This document shows positions 56,076 through 64,000 of a stretch of DNA of 64,000 bases, one piece after another; within the stretch, counting starts at the first letter, position 1; each line of letters opens with the position of its first letter. A model generated the notes under the pieces. It saw only the letters and a program-made list of their open reading frames with translations. It made no database searches and was not told the DNA's origin. Where the stretch lies: positions 310,001-374,000 of the forward strand of contig JABSRQ010000007.1 of NCBI GenBank assembly GCA_013215055.1, given 5' to 3'. The stretch is from Pseudomonadales bacterium (lineage in GTDB: Bacteria > Pseudomonadota > Gammaproteobacteria > Pseudomonadales > DT-91). The position numbers and the translations under genes are program-made.

Positions 56076-56810
56076 ATGAAGAAGATCGTTTTAGCGGGTG
56101 TTGTTGCCGCATCGGTTGCGTTAGTAGCCTGTAATGAAAAAACTGATACTAAAGCCGCTACTGTTGCTCTGGATAGCAACCTTTCTAAAGTTAGCTACGG
56201 TATTGGTTTAAATATCGCGCAAAACTTCAAACAACAAAAACTGGAATTAGATAAAGCCGCTTTTGATAAGGGTTTAACTGACGGTTTCTCTGAAGCAGAG
56301 CCTGCGTTAAAGCAAGAAGATATCATGGCTGCTATGCAAGAATTCCAAAAACAGCAACAAGAAAAAATGTTAGCTGAACGCAAGCAAGCTGAAGATTCCA
56401 ACAAAACTGACGGTGAAAAATTCCTGACTGAAAACAAAGCCAAAGAAGGCGTTGTAACTACAGACAGCGGTTTACAATACAAAGTGATCACTGCTGGTGA
56501 AGGTACAAAGCCGACTGCAGCTGACACGGTTGTTGTTCATTACCGTGGTACGTTAATCAACGGTGAAGAATTCGATAGCTCTTATAGCCGTAACCAACCT
56601 GCAACCTTCGGTGTTGGCAGCGTGATTCCAGGCTGGACCGAAGCATTACAGTTAATGGCCGTCGGTTCTAAATACGAATTAGTCATTCCAGCTGAATTAG
56701 CTTATGGTGCGGGCGGTGCGGGTGCTAAAATCGGCCCAAACTCTACCTTAGTATTTGAAGTTGAATTACTTGAAATTGCTAAAAAAGACGAAGCTAAGAA
56801 AGAAGGTTAA
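56076..56810 (+). CDS. FKBP-type peptidyl-prolyl isomerase lipoprotein (Mip/FkpA-like)
   Basis: The 244-aa envelope chaperone. Signal peptide ends in lipobox LVAC (Cys19). The N-terminal dimerisation domain (about 30-120) contains KVSYGIGLNIAQNFKQQ and a long Gln/Lys/Glu-rich helix. The C-terminal FKBP domain (about 125-236) has VVVHYRGTLINGEEFDSSY, PGWTEALQLM, IPAELAYG and LVFEVELLEI. This is the FkpA/Mip plan, folding periplasmic or outer-membrane proteins. GGAG lies before the ATG; own promoter and terminator. Confidence 0.93.
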   Translation: MKKIVLAGVVAASVALVACNEKTDTKAATVALDSNLSKVSYGIGLNIAQNFKQQKLELDKAAFDKGLTDGFSEAEPALKQEDIMAAMQEFQKQQQEKMLAERKQAEDSNKTDGEKFLTENKAKEGVVTTDSGLQYKVITAGEGTKPTAADTVVVHYRGTLINGEEFDSSYSRNQPATFGVGSVIPGWTEALQLMAVGSKYELVIPAELAYGAGGAGAKIGPNSTLVFEVELLEIAKKDEAKKEG

Positions 56811-56827
56811 TTCTTCTTAGCAGACTT

Positions 56828-56857
56828 AAAAAGCGGCTTTAATTGCCGCTTTTTTTG
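56828..56857. terminator. Bidirectional terminator between FKBP and pilU
   Basis: AAAAAGCGGC-TTTAATT-GCCGCTTTTT, a ten-bp stem with a seven-base loop and a further T run; the A run at the left lets it serve the convergent pilU transcript as well. Confidence 0.9.
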
Positions 56858-56877
56858 TGCCTGCGATTTAGTTTTAC

Positions 56878-58407
56878 CTAAACTGAAAGTGTTGCAAATG
56901 GAGGGAATTCTTCAAAGAGATAATCCGCATCTTGATTTACTTCTTCCTGGGCACGTGGTTTTTGCATCATTTCCCGTGTTGCCGTTACCTGCCAAACGAC
57001 CTTGTTAGAATGTAAATCCAGAATATTGACCCGTAATATACCGTGCTTTTTCTGCTCATCGGCGAGACTAATTTGTGCATTAACCGGATTATCAACTCCA
57101 TTTAACGCCTTTGTTTCTCTAGCCTTACTGACCAATATATACTGAATCTCCAAATCTGGATCTTTTGCGGTCTCTAACATGCCTTTACTGGTCAAAGCGG
57201 CTCTAAATGCTTCTTCTAAAATTTCGACTTTATGAAAATTTTCTTCAGCAACTTTAACTTTACGTAAGCGGTAGGTTTCATATTCTGAGAAATTTGCCAA
57301 CTCGTCATAACTTACATTTTTTCTTAATGTTGTGGTCTTGTTAGAGCCTTCTAAACGAAAGCGTAAAGACAGGTTATTTTTAGAATCAGCATGATTTAAC
57401 GCTTCTATTTCTGTTATTTTTTTCTGATCAACCAGATCATATAACGCATCATCAAAGGTTTTACAGCCAACTTCACTGGATTGTGTAATAGCCTCTTTCA
57501 GTTTATCAACATGCCCTTTAGCAATTAAATCTTTGATATACGGTGTATCTAACATAACCTCTATAGCTGCTATACGCTTTCCATTAATGCCGATAGGAAG
57601 ACGCTGAGAAATAACCGCTCGTAAGTTCAAGGATAAATCTTGTAACACTTGTTTATGCGCATCATCCGGATAAAAACCCAAAATTCTATCGATAGCCTGA
57701 TTGGCATTATTGGCATGTAATGTACTAATACATAAATGTCCGGTTTCCGCATAAGCCAGCGCACTTTTCATGGTTTCTCTATCACGGATTTCACCAATTA
57801 AAATAACATCGGGCGCTTCGCGCATGGCATTTTTTAACGCAACTTCAAAACTGGCGGTATCTATACCTACTTCACGTTGATTAACTAAGGATTTTTTATG
57901 CTCATGTACAAATTCAACCGGATCTTCAATGGTTAAAATATGACTGCTGCTATGGCTATTACGGTGATCTATCATCGCCGCCAGGCTTGTCGATTTACCC
58001 GTGCCCGTACCACCCACCATCAAAATCAAACCACGTGGTAACATGATTAAATCTTCTAATAACGCAGGAAGACCTAAACTTTCTAAACTCGGTATTTCGG
58101 CCTGAATATATCGGGCGACTAAGGCAATATCGCCCATTTGTCGGAACAAGTTTAAACGGAAGCGGCCAATTCCCTTGATACGTAGTGCAATATTTAATTC
58201 TGAACACGATTCAAACGTAGAGATTTGTTCATCCGTTAATACCGAATGGGTTAATTCATAAACCTGTGGTGCAGTTAAGCGTTTATCATCTAACGGTTTA
58301 ATAACACCTTCACTCTTAATACACACAGGTGCATTAACCGATAGAAACAGATCTGAACCCTGCTGATTAACTAATTGTTCTAGATAACTGGATAATTCCA
58401 TTTTCAA
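56878..58407 (-). CDS. pilU: PilU-type pilus retraction ATPase fused to a DUF4136-like domain
   Basis: The 509-aa protein. Residues 1-355 are a complete PilU/PilT hexameric retraction ATPase: GGTGTGKST (132-140), catalytic Glu in TIEDPVEF (E161), APDVILIGEIRDRET and ETGHLCISTLHANN (His box), ending LLHADS-like NHADSKNNLSLRF. PilU proteins are normally about 380 aa. The extra 150 residues (about 360-505) look like DUF4136: VSYDELANFSEYETYRL, LEEAFRAALTSKGM, DPDLEIQYI, GILRVNILDLHSNKVVW and a final FPP. That domain is usually found in periplasmic lipoproteins. It lies 8 bp after regA; no pilT is adjacent. Confidence 0.88.
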   Translation of the reverse strand: MKMELSSYLEQLVNQQGSDLFLSVNAPVCIKSEGVIKPLDDKRLTAPQVYELTHSVLTDEQISTFESCSELNIALRIKGIGRFRLNLFRQMGDIALVARYIQAEIPSLESLGLPALLEDLIMLPRGLILMVGGTGTGKSTSLAAMIDHRNSHSSSHILTIEDPVEFVHEHKKSLVNQREVGIDTASFEVALKNAMREAPDVILIGEIRDRETMKSALAYAETGHLCISTLHANNANQAIDRILGFYPDDAHKQVLQDLSLNLRAVISQRLPIGINGKRIAAIEVMLDTPYIKDLIAKGHVDKLKEAITQSSEVGCKTFDDALYDLVDQKKITEIEALNHADSKNNLSLRFRLEGSNKTTTLRKNVSYDELANFSEYETYRLRKVKVAEENFHKVEILEEAFRAALTSKGMLETAKDPDLEIQYILVSKARETKALNGVDNPVNAQISLADEQKKHGILRVNILDLHSNKVVWQVTATREMMQKPRAQEEVNQDADYLFEEFPPFATLSV

Positions 58408-58415
58408 TTTCCTAT

Positions 58416-58955
58416 TTATTCCCGACTCGGCCTTTTTTGTAATTTACGCTGCAACGTTCTTCTATGCATATTCAATTGTTCGGCGGTACGGCTGATATTG
58501 CCATCACAGTCTTTTAATACCCTCTGTATATGCTCCCACTCCAGGCGTTTCGCCGACAACGGTTTTTCATTGATGTTTTCACCATTTTTCCTACCGTTAT
58601 AATATAGGCTGAAAATCTCATCTAAGCTTACCGGCTTTGGTAAATAATCATCAGCACCTTGTTTAATCGCCTCTACCGTTGTCGCTATGCTGGCATAACC
58701 GGTCACGATCACTATTTTAGCTTGTTGCTGAAATTTTCTTGCATGACCTATCGCTTGTAATGAGGTTTCTGATTCCAGTTTTAAATCCATTAAGATCAAA
58801 TCATAACATTGGCCATTTTCCAGCAATGGCTTAAATTCAGATAAATCTTGGGCCCATGTTATAGCGTGGCTCCTTTTTTTCACAAGACGCATAAAAACCA
58901 AAGCATAATCTTCATCATCTTCTAATAATAAAATATTTAAAGAATGTTTCTTCAT
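58416..58955 (-). CDS. regA: RegA/PrrA/RoxR-type response regulator
   Basis: The 179-aa DNA-binding regulator. The receiver domain has DD at 13-14, phospho-acceptor D57 in LILMDLKL, the conserved Thr in VIVTGYAS and Lys in DDYLPKP. A short linker leads to a Fis-type HTH with WEHIQRVLKDCDGNISRTAEQLNMHRRTLQRKLQKR, nearly the family signature of RegA/ActR/RoxR, regulators of respiration and redox balance. The ATG overlaps the regB stop by four bases (ATGA). Confidence 0.92.
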   Translation of the reverse strand: MKKHSLNILLLEDDEDYALVFMRLVKKRSHAITWAQDLSEFKPLLENGQCYDLILMDLKLESETSLQAIGHARKFQQQAKIVIVTGYASIATTVEAIKQGADDYLPKPVSLDEIFSLYYNGRKNGENINEKPLSAKRLEWEHIQRVLKDCDGNISRTAEQLNMHRRTLQRKLQKRPSRE

Positions 58956-60193
58956 ACCAAAATATCTGATTGCTTAAATTTCACTGTGGTTATCACACCC
59001 GCTTCGCCATTAGCTATTTGTAATCGCCCCTGCAGACGTTCGATAGAGGCATTTGCCAGATAATAGCCTATACCTAAACCCTCACGACTAGATTCAACCG
59101 GTTGCACACCTAACTGTTTTAATAACCCCTCATCTATAGACTTTCCATCATGGCTTATTTTAATAATATAAAAACCAGCTTGGCTAAAAGCCTTTAAATG
59201 GACTTTTTTATCGGCAGCTTCAACTGCATTATTGATTAATGCTAATAAAGCCTGATTTAATAAACGTGAACTTTTAATTTTATGTTTTTCATCGGTTAAA
59301 ATAGTTACTTCTGCAGCAGGTTTGATTAATAAAAGCTCCTGGTTTAATTGTTTAAAATATTCATTTTCTGCAATATCTTTGATCACTTCATTTTCAAAGT
59401 CTACCGACTTTAATAAACCTAGTGCTTTTTTACAGCGGGAAATTTGTTTTTTAATCAGCTGCGCATTTTGGCCATTATCTTCATCCACTAACATTTCAAT
59501 AGTTGATAGAGGTGTGCCTAAATCATGAGTTATATTTGCCGCCATGGTACCCAACATAACGATCTGTTCTGATCTCACGGTTTCTTCTTTGAAGTTTGCA
59601 ATCGCCTGATCTTTTTCTCTTAGCTGTCGGCTCAACAAATAAATAACCATCATCATAATCAACGCATTAAATAAAAATAAAACCCACATGCCCCATAAGT
59701 GCCATTCAAACATATGTGCATGATCGGTAGCCGTTTGAGTATTCATCATGAATGTATAAAGCAACATCATTATCACTAACAAGCTGCCTGAATATAAACG
59801 CGGCAGACTCAGGGCGGCGATGGATAAAAGAACCAACAAATAACTGATCGCAGGATTCATAGAGCCACCTGATGCCTGCAATAAAAGAAACCACAGGCCT
59901 GTATCTAACAGCAGCTGAGTAAAAATTATTTTTACCGTGATGTTCTGCTTAATACTTAGAAAACCGATAAGACTAAAAAGAACCGCCAGAACCGCACACA
60001 ACATGAGCTGCGGCCAACTCACAACCATTTGCAGGGTATGTAATTGCAGCCATTCAGCCATGGCAAACAGCAGAATAACGCTGAAGCAAGCGATCAAGCG
60101 CAGCAAAGCCAATATTTTCCAGGTGGCCTGCTGCTCGGTTAAAGCATAATTATGGCGTGGGGAGAGGTATTTAAAAATTGAGATCATAAACAT
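58952..60193 (-). CDS. regB: RegB/PrrB/RoxS-type redox sensor histidine kinase
   Basis: The 413-aa inner-membrane kinase has about six helices in residues 25-190. The quinone-binding heptad, GGxxNPF in RegB, reads GGSMNPA (109-115). The H-box is THDLGTPLSTIEM with H223; C254 in ISRCKKAL lies where RegB has its redox-active cysteine. Then an N-box (QALLALINNAVEAA) and GLGIGYYLANASIE as the G-box. RegB signals through RegA in response to quinone and respiratory state. First gene of a regB-regA-pilU run. Confidence 0.9.
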   Translation of the reverse strand: MFMISIFKYLSPRHNYALTEQQATWKILALLRLIACFSVILLFAMAEWLQLHTLQMVVSWPQLMLCAVLAVLFSLIGFLSIKQNITVKIIFTQLLLDTGLWFLLLQASGGSMNPAISYLLVLLSIAALSLPRLYSGSLLVIMMLLYTFMMNTQTATDHAHMFEWHLWGMWVLFLFNALIMMMVIYLLSRQLREKDQAIANFKEETVRSEQIVMLGTMAANITHDLGTPLSTIEMLVDEDNGQNAQLIKKQISRCKKALGLLKSVDFENEVIKDIAENEYFKQLNQELLLIKPAAEVTILTDEKHKIKSSRLLNQALLALINNAVEAADKKVHLKAFSQAGFYIIKISHDGKSIDEGLLKQLGVQPVESSREGLGIGYYLANASIERLQGRLQIANGEAGVITTVKFKQSDILV

Positions 60194-60223
60194 AGTTTAA
60201 ATCAGCTAAGCCAATAACAGCAA

Positions 60224-60240
60224 TGTGACATGATGTCACA
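60224..60240. promoter_or_regulatory. Perfect 17-bp palindrome upstream of regB
   Basis: TGTGACAT-G-ATGTCACA, eight-bp perfect arms around one base, 31 bp upstream of the regB ATG in the divergent gap. It has CRP-like ends (TGTGA, TCACA) but a seven-base instead of six-base spacer. Candidate operator for the regB operon. Confidence 0.55.
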
Positions 60241-60384
60241 ACTTATTCATTTTGGTTATATAAACAAAAGCTTCTAGACTATTTTTATTCATTTCCATCA
60301 CATTTTATTATAAGTAACTGCAATCCTTTGTTTTCTAACTGTTTTAATGAATAAACAATCAATGTATGCATTTTGTATCCAAGA

Positions 60385-60412
60385 TTGAACATTTTTTATT
60401 CAACACTATAAT
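60385..60412 (+). promoter_or_regulatory. Promoter of the two-TM gene at 60455, with palindrome
   Basis: TTGAAC (60385-60390), 16-bp spacer, TATAAT (60407-60412). The inverted repeat TTGAA-N9-TTCAA (60385-60403) spans the -35 element and most of the spacer, a typical repressor position. The predicted start of RNA, near 60419, rules out the GTG at 60413 as the start codon. Confidence 0.6.
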
Positions 60413-60454
60413 GTGACGCAATTAACATTATCTCTTTTTGTCTTTAGGTTTCAA

Positions 60455-61336
60455 ATGCAATCATTTCGTTCGTATAAGCTCGCAACACTTCGCTTAACCT
60501 CTTTGCTTATCGATGATCGCATTCATACCAACCAAAACGCTATCGATAAAATCAAATCCGGCTTGAAATATAAAGCCCGATCAGTGGTTTTTTTCTGGTC
60601 ACTTTTTATCAGCGCTTTTTTTGCGTTGCTGGTTCTTTTTACGACAAGTGATCTGCAGTGCTCGCTATATACTTTTTTCGCTTTTGTCAGCATCTCGCTG
60701 GCGGTTACTTTTATTCCAGCCATCATCAATAAACTGATTGCTTCTCATCGATACCGCCAAGCTTTTGCTAAAATCGCTGAATATGAGCAGGATTCACATG
60801 CCGCACAAACTGGAGCAGGACGTTATCAACAGCATCTAGAAATTAATAACGGCCCTGGTTTTATTTGCCTTTATCGTGATGTGATTTTAGCCGATAATTT
60901 TGAATCTGAGATTCCGATTAAAAATCGACAGGATATGCTTGAGGCTTCTGAAAATGGATTCGGGAAAAACATTGATCTGTATAGTTATGCCAATCTTCTC
61001 AACACGCTTAAGCAACAGGGGATAACGGACTCTTCCAGTATTGCTGATACCATAGCAGGGCAATCTGATGATAAAGCGTGCTTGGCATATACCGATTTAA
61101 TCTGTGATCATTTTGAAGATACATCTTTATCACAGTTACATATCAGCGCCTTAATTGGATTACACTGCCATTCAAACTTTCATTTAGAAAGTTTTGATAC
61201 CGATATTAATGAAAGCTGGGATTTATCTAATAAAATATTTAATGATAGCCTTAGTCGTCAAACTGAAAACCTAAGCAGGCATATTAATGCCTACCAATCA
61301 CTTAAAAATTCACAGCTACTTGATGTAGCTGTGTAG
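60455..61336 (+). CDS. Hypothetical membrane protein with two TM segments
   Basis: The 293-aa protein of unknown family. The start MQSFRSYKLATLRLTSLLIDD is a helical cytoplasmic lead; two hydrophobic segments follow at about 43-64 and 72-94 with a short loop between (FTTSDLQCSLYT); the remaining 200 residues are hydrophilic and acidic, predicted cytoplasmic, without a motif I know. The ATG at 60455 has AGG six bases upstream and lies downstream of a good promoter. Single gene, divergent from regB, ended by a strong terminator. Confidence 0.75.
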   Translation: MQSFRSYKLATLRLTSLLIDDRIHTNQNAIDKIKSGLKYKARSVVFFWSLFISAFFALLVLFTTSDLQCSLYTFFAFVSISLAVTFIPAIINKLIASHRYRQAFAKIAEYEQDSHAAQTGAGRYQQHLEINNGPGFICLYRDVILADNFESEIPIKNRQDMLEASENGFGKNIDLYSYANLLNTLKQQGITDSSSIADTIAGQSDDKACLAYTDLICDHFEDTSLSQLHISALIGLHCHSNFHLESFDTDINESWDLSNKIFNDSLSRQTENLSRHINAYQSLKNSQLLDVAV

Positions 61337-61360
61337 TGATTCTGATTTTTCCGTTTGCAT

Positions 61361-61391
61361 AAAAAAGGCGTCTTGAAAAGACGCCTTTTTT
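61361..61391. terminator. Strong bidirectional terminator
   Basis: AAAAAAGGCGTCTT-GAA-AAGACGCCTTTTTT, a perfect 14-bp stem with a three-base loop; serves both the two-TM gene and the convergent glmS. Confidence 0.93.
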
Positions 61392-61412
61392 AATTTATAA
61401 GCAAGAACTCTA

Positions 61413-63245
61413 TTATTCAACGGTTACCGATTTTGCCAAATTTCTGGGTTGATCCACATCCGTACCTTTTAATAAAGCCACATGATACGACAATAATTGT
61501 AACGGTATCGTGTAAACGATAGGTGCCAATACATCCGGCATGCTGGGCAAGTTAATAACGGTGATATCATCGGTATTGCTAAAGCCAGCATGTTGATCGG
61601 CAAATACAAATAACTTACCTCCTCTTGCGGCGACTTCTTCCAGGTTTGATTTCAGTTTCTCTAATAACTCATCATTGGGAGCCACTGCAACAATCGGCAT
61701 ATTCTCATCAACCAGGGCCAAGGGGCCATGTTTTAACTCGCCTGCAGGATACGCCTCAGCATGTATATAAGAAATTTCTTTTAGCTTCAACGCACCTTCC
61801 ATCGCTACCGCATGCATAGCGCCACGGCCAAGAAATAATGCATTTTGTTTATCGGCAAAACATTCAAACACTTTTGCTATTTCTTTATCTAATGCTAAAG
61901 CTTGTTCTACAAGTTCCGGTAATTGATTTAAAGCTTGAATAATTTCTTTTTCTTGCGCTTTTGACATACCGTTATTATTTTTTGCTAAATAAACGCTTAA
62001 TAATAAAAAAGCGGTTAGCTGTGTGGTAAATGCTTTGGTTGAAGCAACGCCTATTTCTGGCCCGGCTAATGTCATTAATGCAATATCAGATTCTCTAACC
62101 AAAGAACTCTGAGCAACATTACAAATTGTCATCGTAGCGACATAACCCAAGGTTTTAGCTAATCGTAAAGCCGCTAATGTATCTGCGGTTTCACCCGATT
62201 GTGATACCGTTAATAATAATGAATTAGGCTGAACCACCATCTTGCGGTAGCGGAATTCACTGGCGACTTCTACCGAGCAACGTATATTTGCGTAAGCTTC
62301 AATCCAGTATTTTGCTACGGTTGCAGCATGATAGCTGGTACCGCAGGCCACAATCTGAACTGACTGAATACCTATTAAGGCTTCTTTGGCTTTAACCCCA
62401 AACGATTCATCTAACAAACATTCATCCGTAATTCGGCCTTCTAAGGTCTTACGAATAACGGCGGGCTGCTCATAGGTTTCTTTGAGCATAAAATGCTTAT
62501 ATTCACCTTTATCTGCGGCTGCGGCCGCTTCGGTAATTTGGGTTTGCTCGCGGGTGACTTCTTTGCCATCTGCATAGATGGTGAAACCGTCTAAACGAAT
62601 TTCGGCAATATCACCTTCTTCAAGGTAGACAAACCTATCGGTTACCTGACGTAAAGCTAATTGATCAGAGGCGATAAAGTTTTCATCAATACCTACACCA
62701 ATCACCAGAGGGCTGCCACTTCTGGCAACGATGATTTTTCCATCATCGCGCTTATCAATAACCGCTAAACCATAGGCGCCTTTTAATTGAGGGATGGTTT
62801 TATTCACCGCATCTAATAGATTATCTGCAGTTTTTAGATTTTTATGAATAAGATGTACAATCGTCTCTGTATCGGTTTCAGATAGAAATTCATAACCGTC
62901 TTTTTTTAATTCTTCTCTTAGCTGTTCATAGTTTTCAATGATGCCATTATGCACAACAGCTATTTCATTATTAGAACTATGTGGATGGGCATTCTCTTCA
63001 CAGGGCTTGCCATGTGTTGCCCAACGTGTATGAGCAATACCTGTAGTTCCGCTGACATTTTCTTCTTTGGCAGCGTTATCCAGATTGATAACTTTGCCTT
63101 CACGTTTACAGATGTTCAGATTTTTATCGGCATCAATCACGGCTAATCCGGCAGAATCATAACCCCGGTATTCAAGCCGATATAAACCTTCAATTAAAAT
63201 GTTTGTCACGTTACGACTTGCTACAGCACCTACTATTCCACACAT
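61413..63245 (-). CDS. glmS: Glutamine-fructose-6-phosphate aminotransferase GlmS
   Basis: Makes glucosamine 6-phosphate, feeding UDP-GlcNAc for peptidoglycan and LPS. It has 610 aa. N-terminal glutaminase begins [13 protein letters not shown] with nucleophile Cys2, then RWATHGKP and HNGIIENY. Two SIS isomerase domains follow ([46 protein letters not shown]) and the C-terminal [13 protein letters not shown]. Its ATG is one base after the glmU stop, so the two are one operon. No glmS ribozyme is expected or seen in this lineage. Confidence 0.98.
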   Translation of the reverse strand: MCGIVGAVASRNVTNILIEGLYRLEYRGYDSAGLAVIDADKNLNICKREGKVINLDNAAKEENVSGTTGIAHTRWATHGKPCEENAHPHSSNNEIAVVHNGIIENYEQLREELKKDGYEFLSETDTETIVHLIHKNLKTADNLLDAVNKTIPQLKGAYGLAVIDKRDDGKIIVARSGSPLVIGVGIDENFIASDQLALRQVTDRFVYLEEGDIAEIRLDGFTIYADGKEVTREQTQITEAAAAADKGEYKHFMLKETYEQPAVIRKTLEGRITDECLLDESFGVKAKEALIGIQSVQIVACGTSYHAATVAKYWIEAYANIRCSVEVASEFRYRKMVVQPNSLLLTVSQSGETADTLAALRLAKTLGYVATMTICNVAQSSLVRESDIALMTLAGPEIGVASTKAFTTQLTAFLLLSVYLAKNNNGMSKAQEKEIIQALNQLPELVEQALALDKEIAKVFECFADKQNALFLGRGAMHAVAMEGALKLKEISYIHAEAYPAGELKHGPLALVDENMPIVAVAPNDELLEKLKSNLEEVAARGGKLFVFADQHAGFSNTDDITVINLPSMPDVLAPIVYTIPLQLLSYHVALLKGTDVDQPRNLAKSVTVE

Positions 63246-63246
63246 A

Positions 63247-64000
63247 TTATTTCTTCCTAGGTCTGGTCCAGCCAGATATATTTCTTTGCTTGGCTCTTGT
63301 TACTGCCAGTTCGTTTGCCGGTACATCTAATCCAACCGTTGAACCCGCACCTACGGTTGCGGTATGTCCGATTTTAACCGGTGCAACCAGGGAGGTGTTG
63401 GAACCAATAAAGGCATTATCTTCGATGATTGTCTGATGTTTATTGACGCCATCATAGTTACAGGTGATGGTACCAGCGCCAATATTGACATCTTTGCCGA
63501 TCAACGCATCGCCGATATAACTCAGGTGATTAACCTTACTGCCTTGACCAATTTTTGATTTTTTGGTTTCTACAAAATTACCAATTTTAACACCTTCTGC
63601 CAACTCTGTTGCCGGACGTAAACGTGCATAAGGGCCGATAACACAGGCATTCGCAATAATTGCATCTTCGATAATACAGTTAGCCTTGATTTCAACATCA
63701 TTGCCGATAGTCACTTTTTTACCGATTTCACCAATTATACAGTTGGCTGCAATGCTGACGTTATCCCCAAGAATGACTTCACCCTGGAAAATACAGTTCA
63801 CATCAATAGAGACATCTTGGCCTACGGATACAGTGCCACGCACATCAATTCTTGCGGGGTCTATTAATGTTACACCTGCCACCATCAACGCTTCAGCTTG
63901 TCTTGCCTGATAGGCTCGCTCAAGGGCGGATAATTGTTGTTTATCATTCACACCTTGTACTTCAATGTCATCATTGATACATAAGGCATCTACACCAACA
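63247..64000 (-). CDS. glmU: Bifunctional GlmU, C-terminal part (partial)
   Basis: The gene runs off the window on its 5' side; about 250 C-terminal residues are present. They form the end of the uridylyltransferase domain ([20 protein letters not shown]), the linker helix ([16 protein letters not shown]) and the left-handed beta-helix acetyltransferase domain of hexapeptide repeats, with [20 protein letters not shown] and [10 protein letters not shown]. GlmU acetylates glucosamine 1-phosphate and makes UDP-GlcNAc, so it works two steps after GlmS, encoded one base downstream. The GTG at 63951 is internal, not a start. Confidence 0.97.
   Translation of the reverse strand, partial: VGVDALCINDDIEVQGVNDKQQLSALERAYQARQAEALMVAGVTLIDPARIDVRGTVSVGQDVSIDVNCIFQGEVILGDNVSIAANCIIGEIGKKVTIGNDVEIKANCIIEDAIIANACVIGPYARLRPATELAEGVKIGNFVETKKSKIGQGSKVNHLSYIGDALIGKDVNIGAGTITCNYDGVNKHQTIIEDNAFIGSNTSLVAPVKIGHTATVGAGSTVGLDVPANELAVTRAKQRNISGWTRPRKK

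Noticed and set aside
60224-60240. CRP/Vfr site
   Set aside because: Ends match TGTGA/TCACA but the spacer is seven bases instead of six; kept only as an unassigned palindrome.
60413-60454. Upstream GTG start for the two-TM protein
   Set aside because: It lies directly behind the TATAAT box, before the expected transcription start, and has no ribosome site; the ATG at 60455 has one.
63230-63260. glmS ribozyme
   Set aside because: glmS follows glmU by one base, leaving no leader; the ribozyme belongs to Gram-positive lineages.

Overview
The window is chromosomal, gene-dense (almost no gap over 300 bp) and looks like core genome of a free-living, probably marine gammaproteobacterium on the Pseudomonadales/Cellvibrionales side. 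Base composition is moderate. Local gene orders match, from memory, those of Pseudomonas: queG/nnr-tsaE, serB and parC, trxA-rho-ubiD, pyrE/crc/rph/yicC-gmk-rpoZ-spoT-ridA, oxyR-recG, rubredoxin(-reductase)/ubiC-ubiA, ABC-F/TIGR02444, glmU-glmS. A crc homologue next to pyrE points to the same lineage. I cannot name a genus. I see no rRNA, tRNA, CRISPR array, insertion sequence, integrase or phage gene.

Layout. 1-9.5 kb: tsaE, nnr and divergent queG (tRNA modification, metabolite repair), serB, parC, gshA and an Rsd/AlgQ-type sigma-70 regulator. 9.5-15.3 kb: a membrane O-acyltransferase, then trxA, rho, ubiD and an O-antigen-ligase-like protein. 15.3-21.3 kb (all minus strand): pyrE, a DUF4124 coiled-coil protein, an RND adaptor, an RND pump and a small coupled ORF. 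21.5-24.3 kb: crc, a Wzi-like outer-membrane protein and a second predicted barrel. 24.3-29.7 kb: rph, and the yicC-gmk-rpoZ-spoT-ridA run. 29.9-38.2 kb: a YD-repeat lipoprotein, a YeeZ-like dehydrogenase, oxyR-recG and a large subtilisin-type lipoprotein protease. 38.4-44.1 kb: hrpB, a small conserved protein, a divergent Lgt-family membrane protein, an MFS exporter and a CBS-pair protein. 44.2-47.3 kb: a rubredoxin-rubredoxin reductase fusion and ubiC-ubiA. 47.3-55.9 kb: a FemAB-like protein, two tiny ORFs, a DUF938 methyltransferase, yaaA, a DUF4265-like protein, TRAP permeases without a binding protein, an ABC-F ATPase, and TIGR02444 and DUF4124 proteins. 56-64 kb: an FKBP lipoprotein, a PilU-type ATPase carrying an unusual C-terminal domain encoded directly downstream of a RegB/RegA-type redox two-component system, an orphan two-TM protein, glmS and the 3' part of glmU.

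Themes: ubiquinone synthesis (ubiD, ubiC, ubiA), redox and peroxide control (trxA, gshA, oxyR, yaaA, regBA, rubredoxin system) and envelope or surface functions (acyltransferase, O-antigen ligase, Wzi-like, RND, lipoproteins, pilU, glmUS). The most unusual object is the PilU ATPase fused to a DUF4136-like domain in an apparent regB-regA-pilU operon, with a perfect 17-bp palindrome upstream of it. Second come the rubredoxin/reductase fusion and an Lgt paralogue lacking the catalytic histidine.
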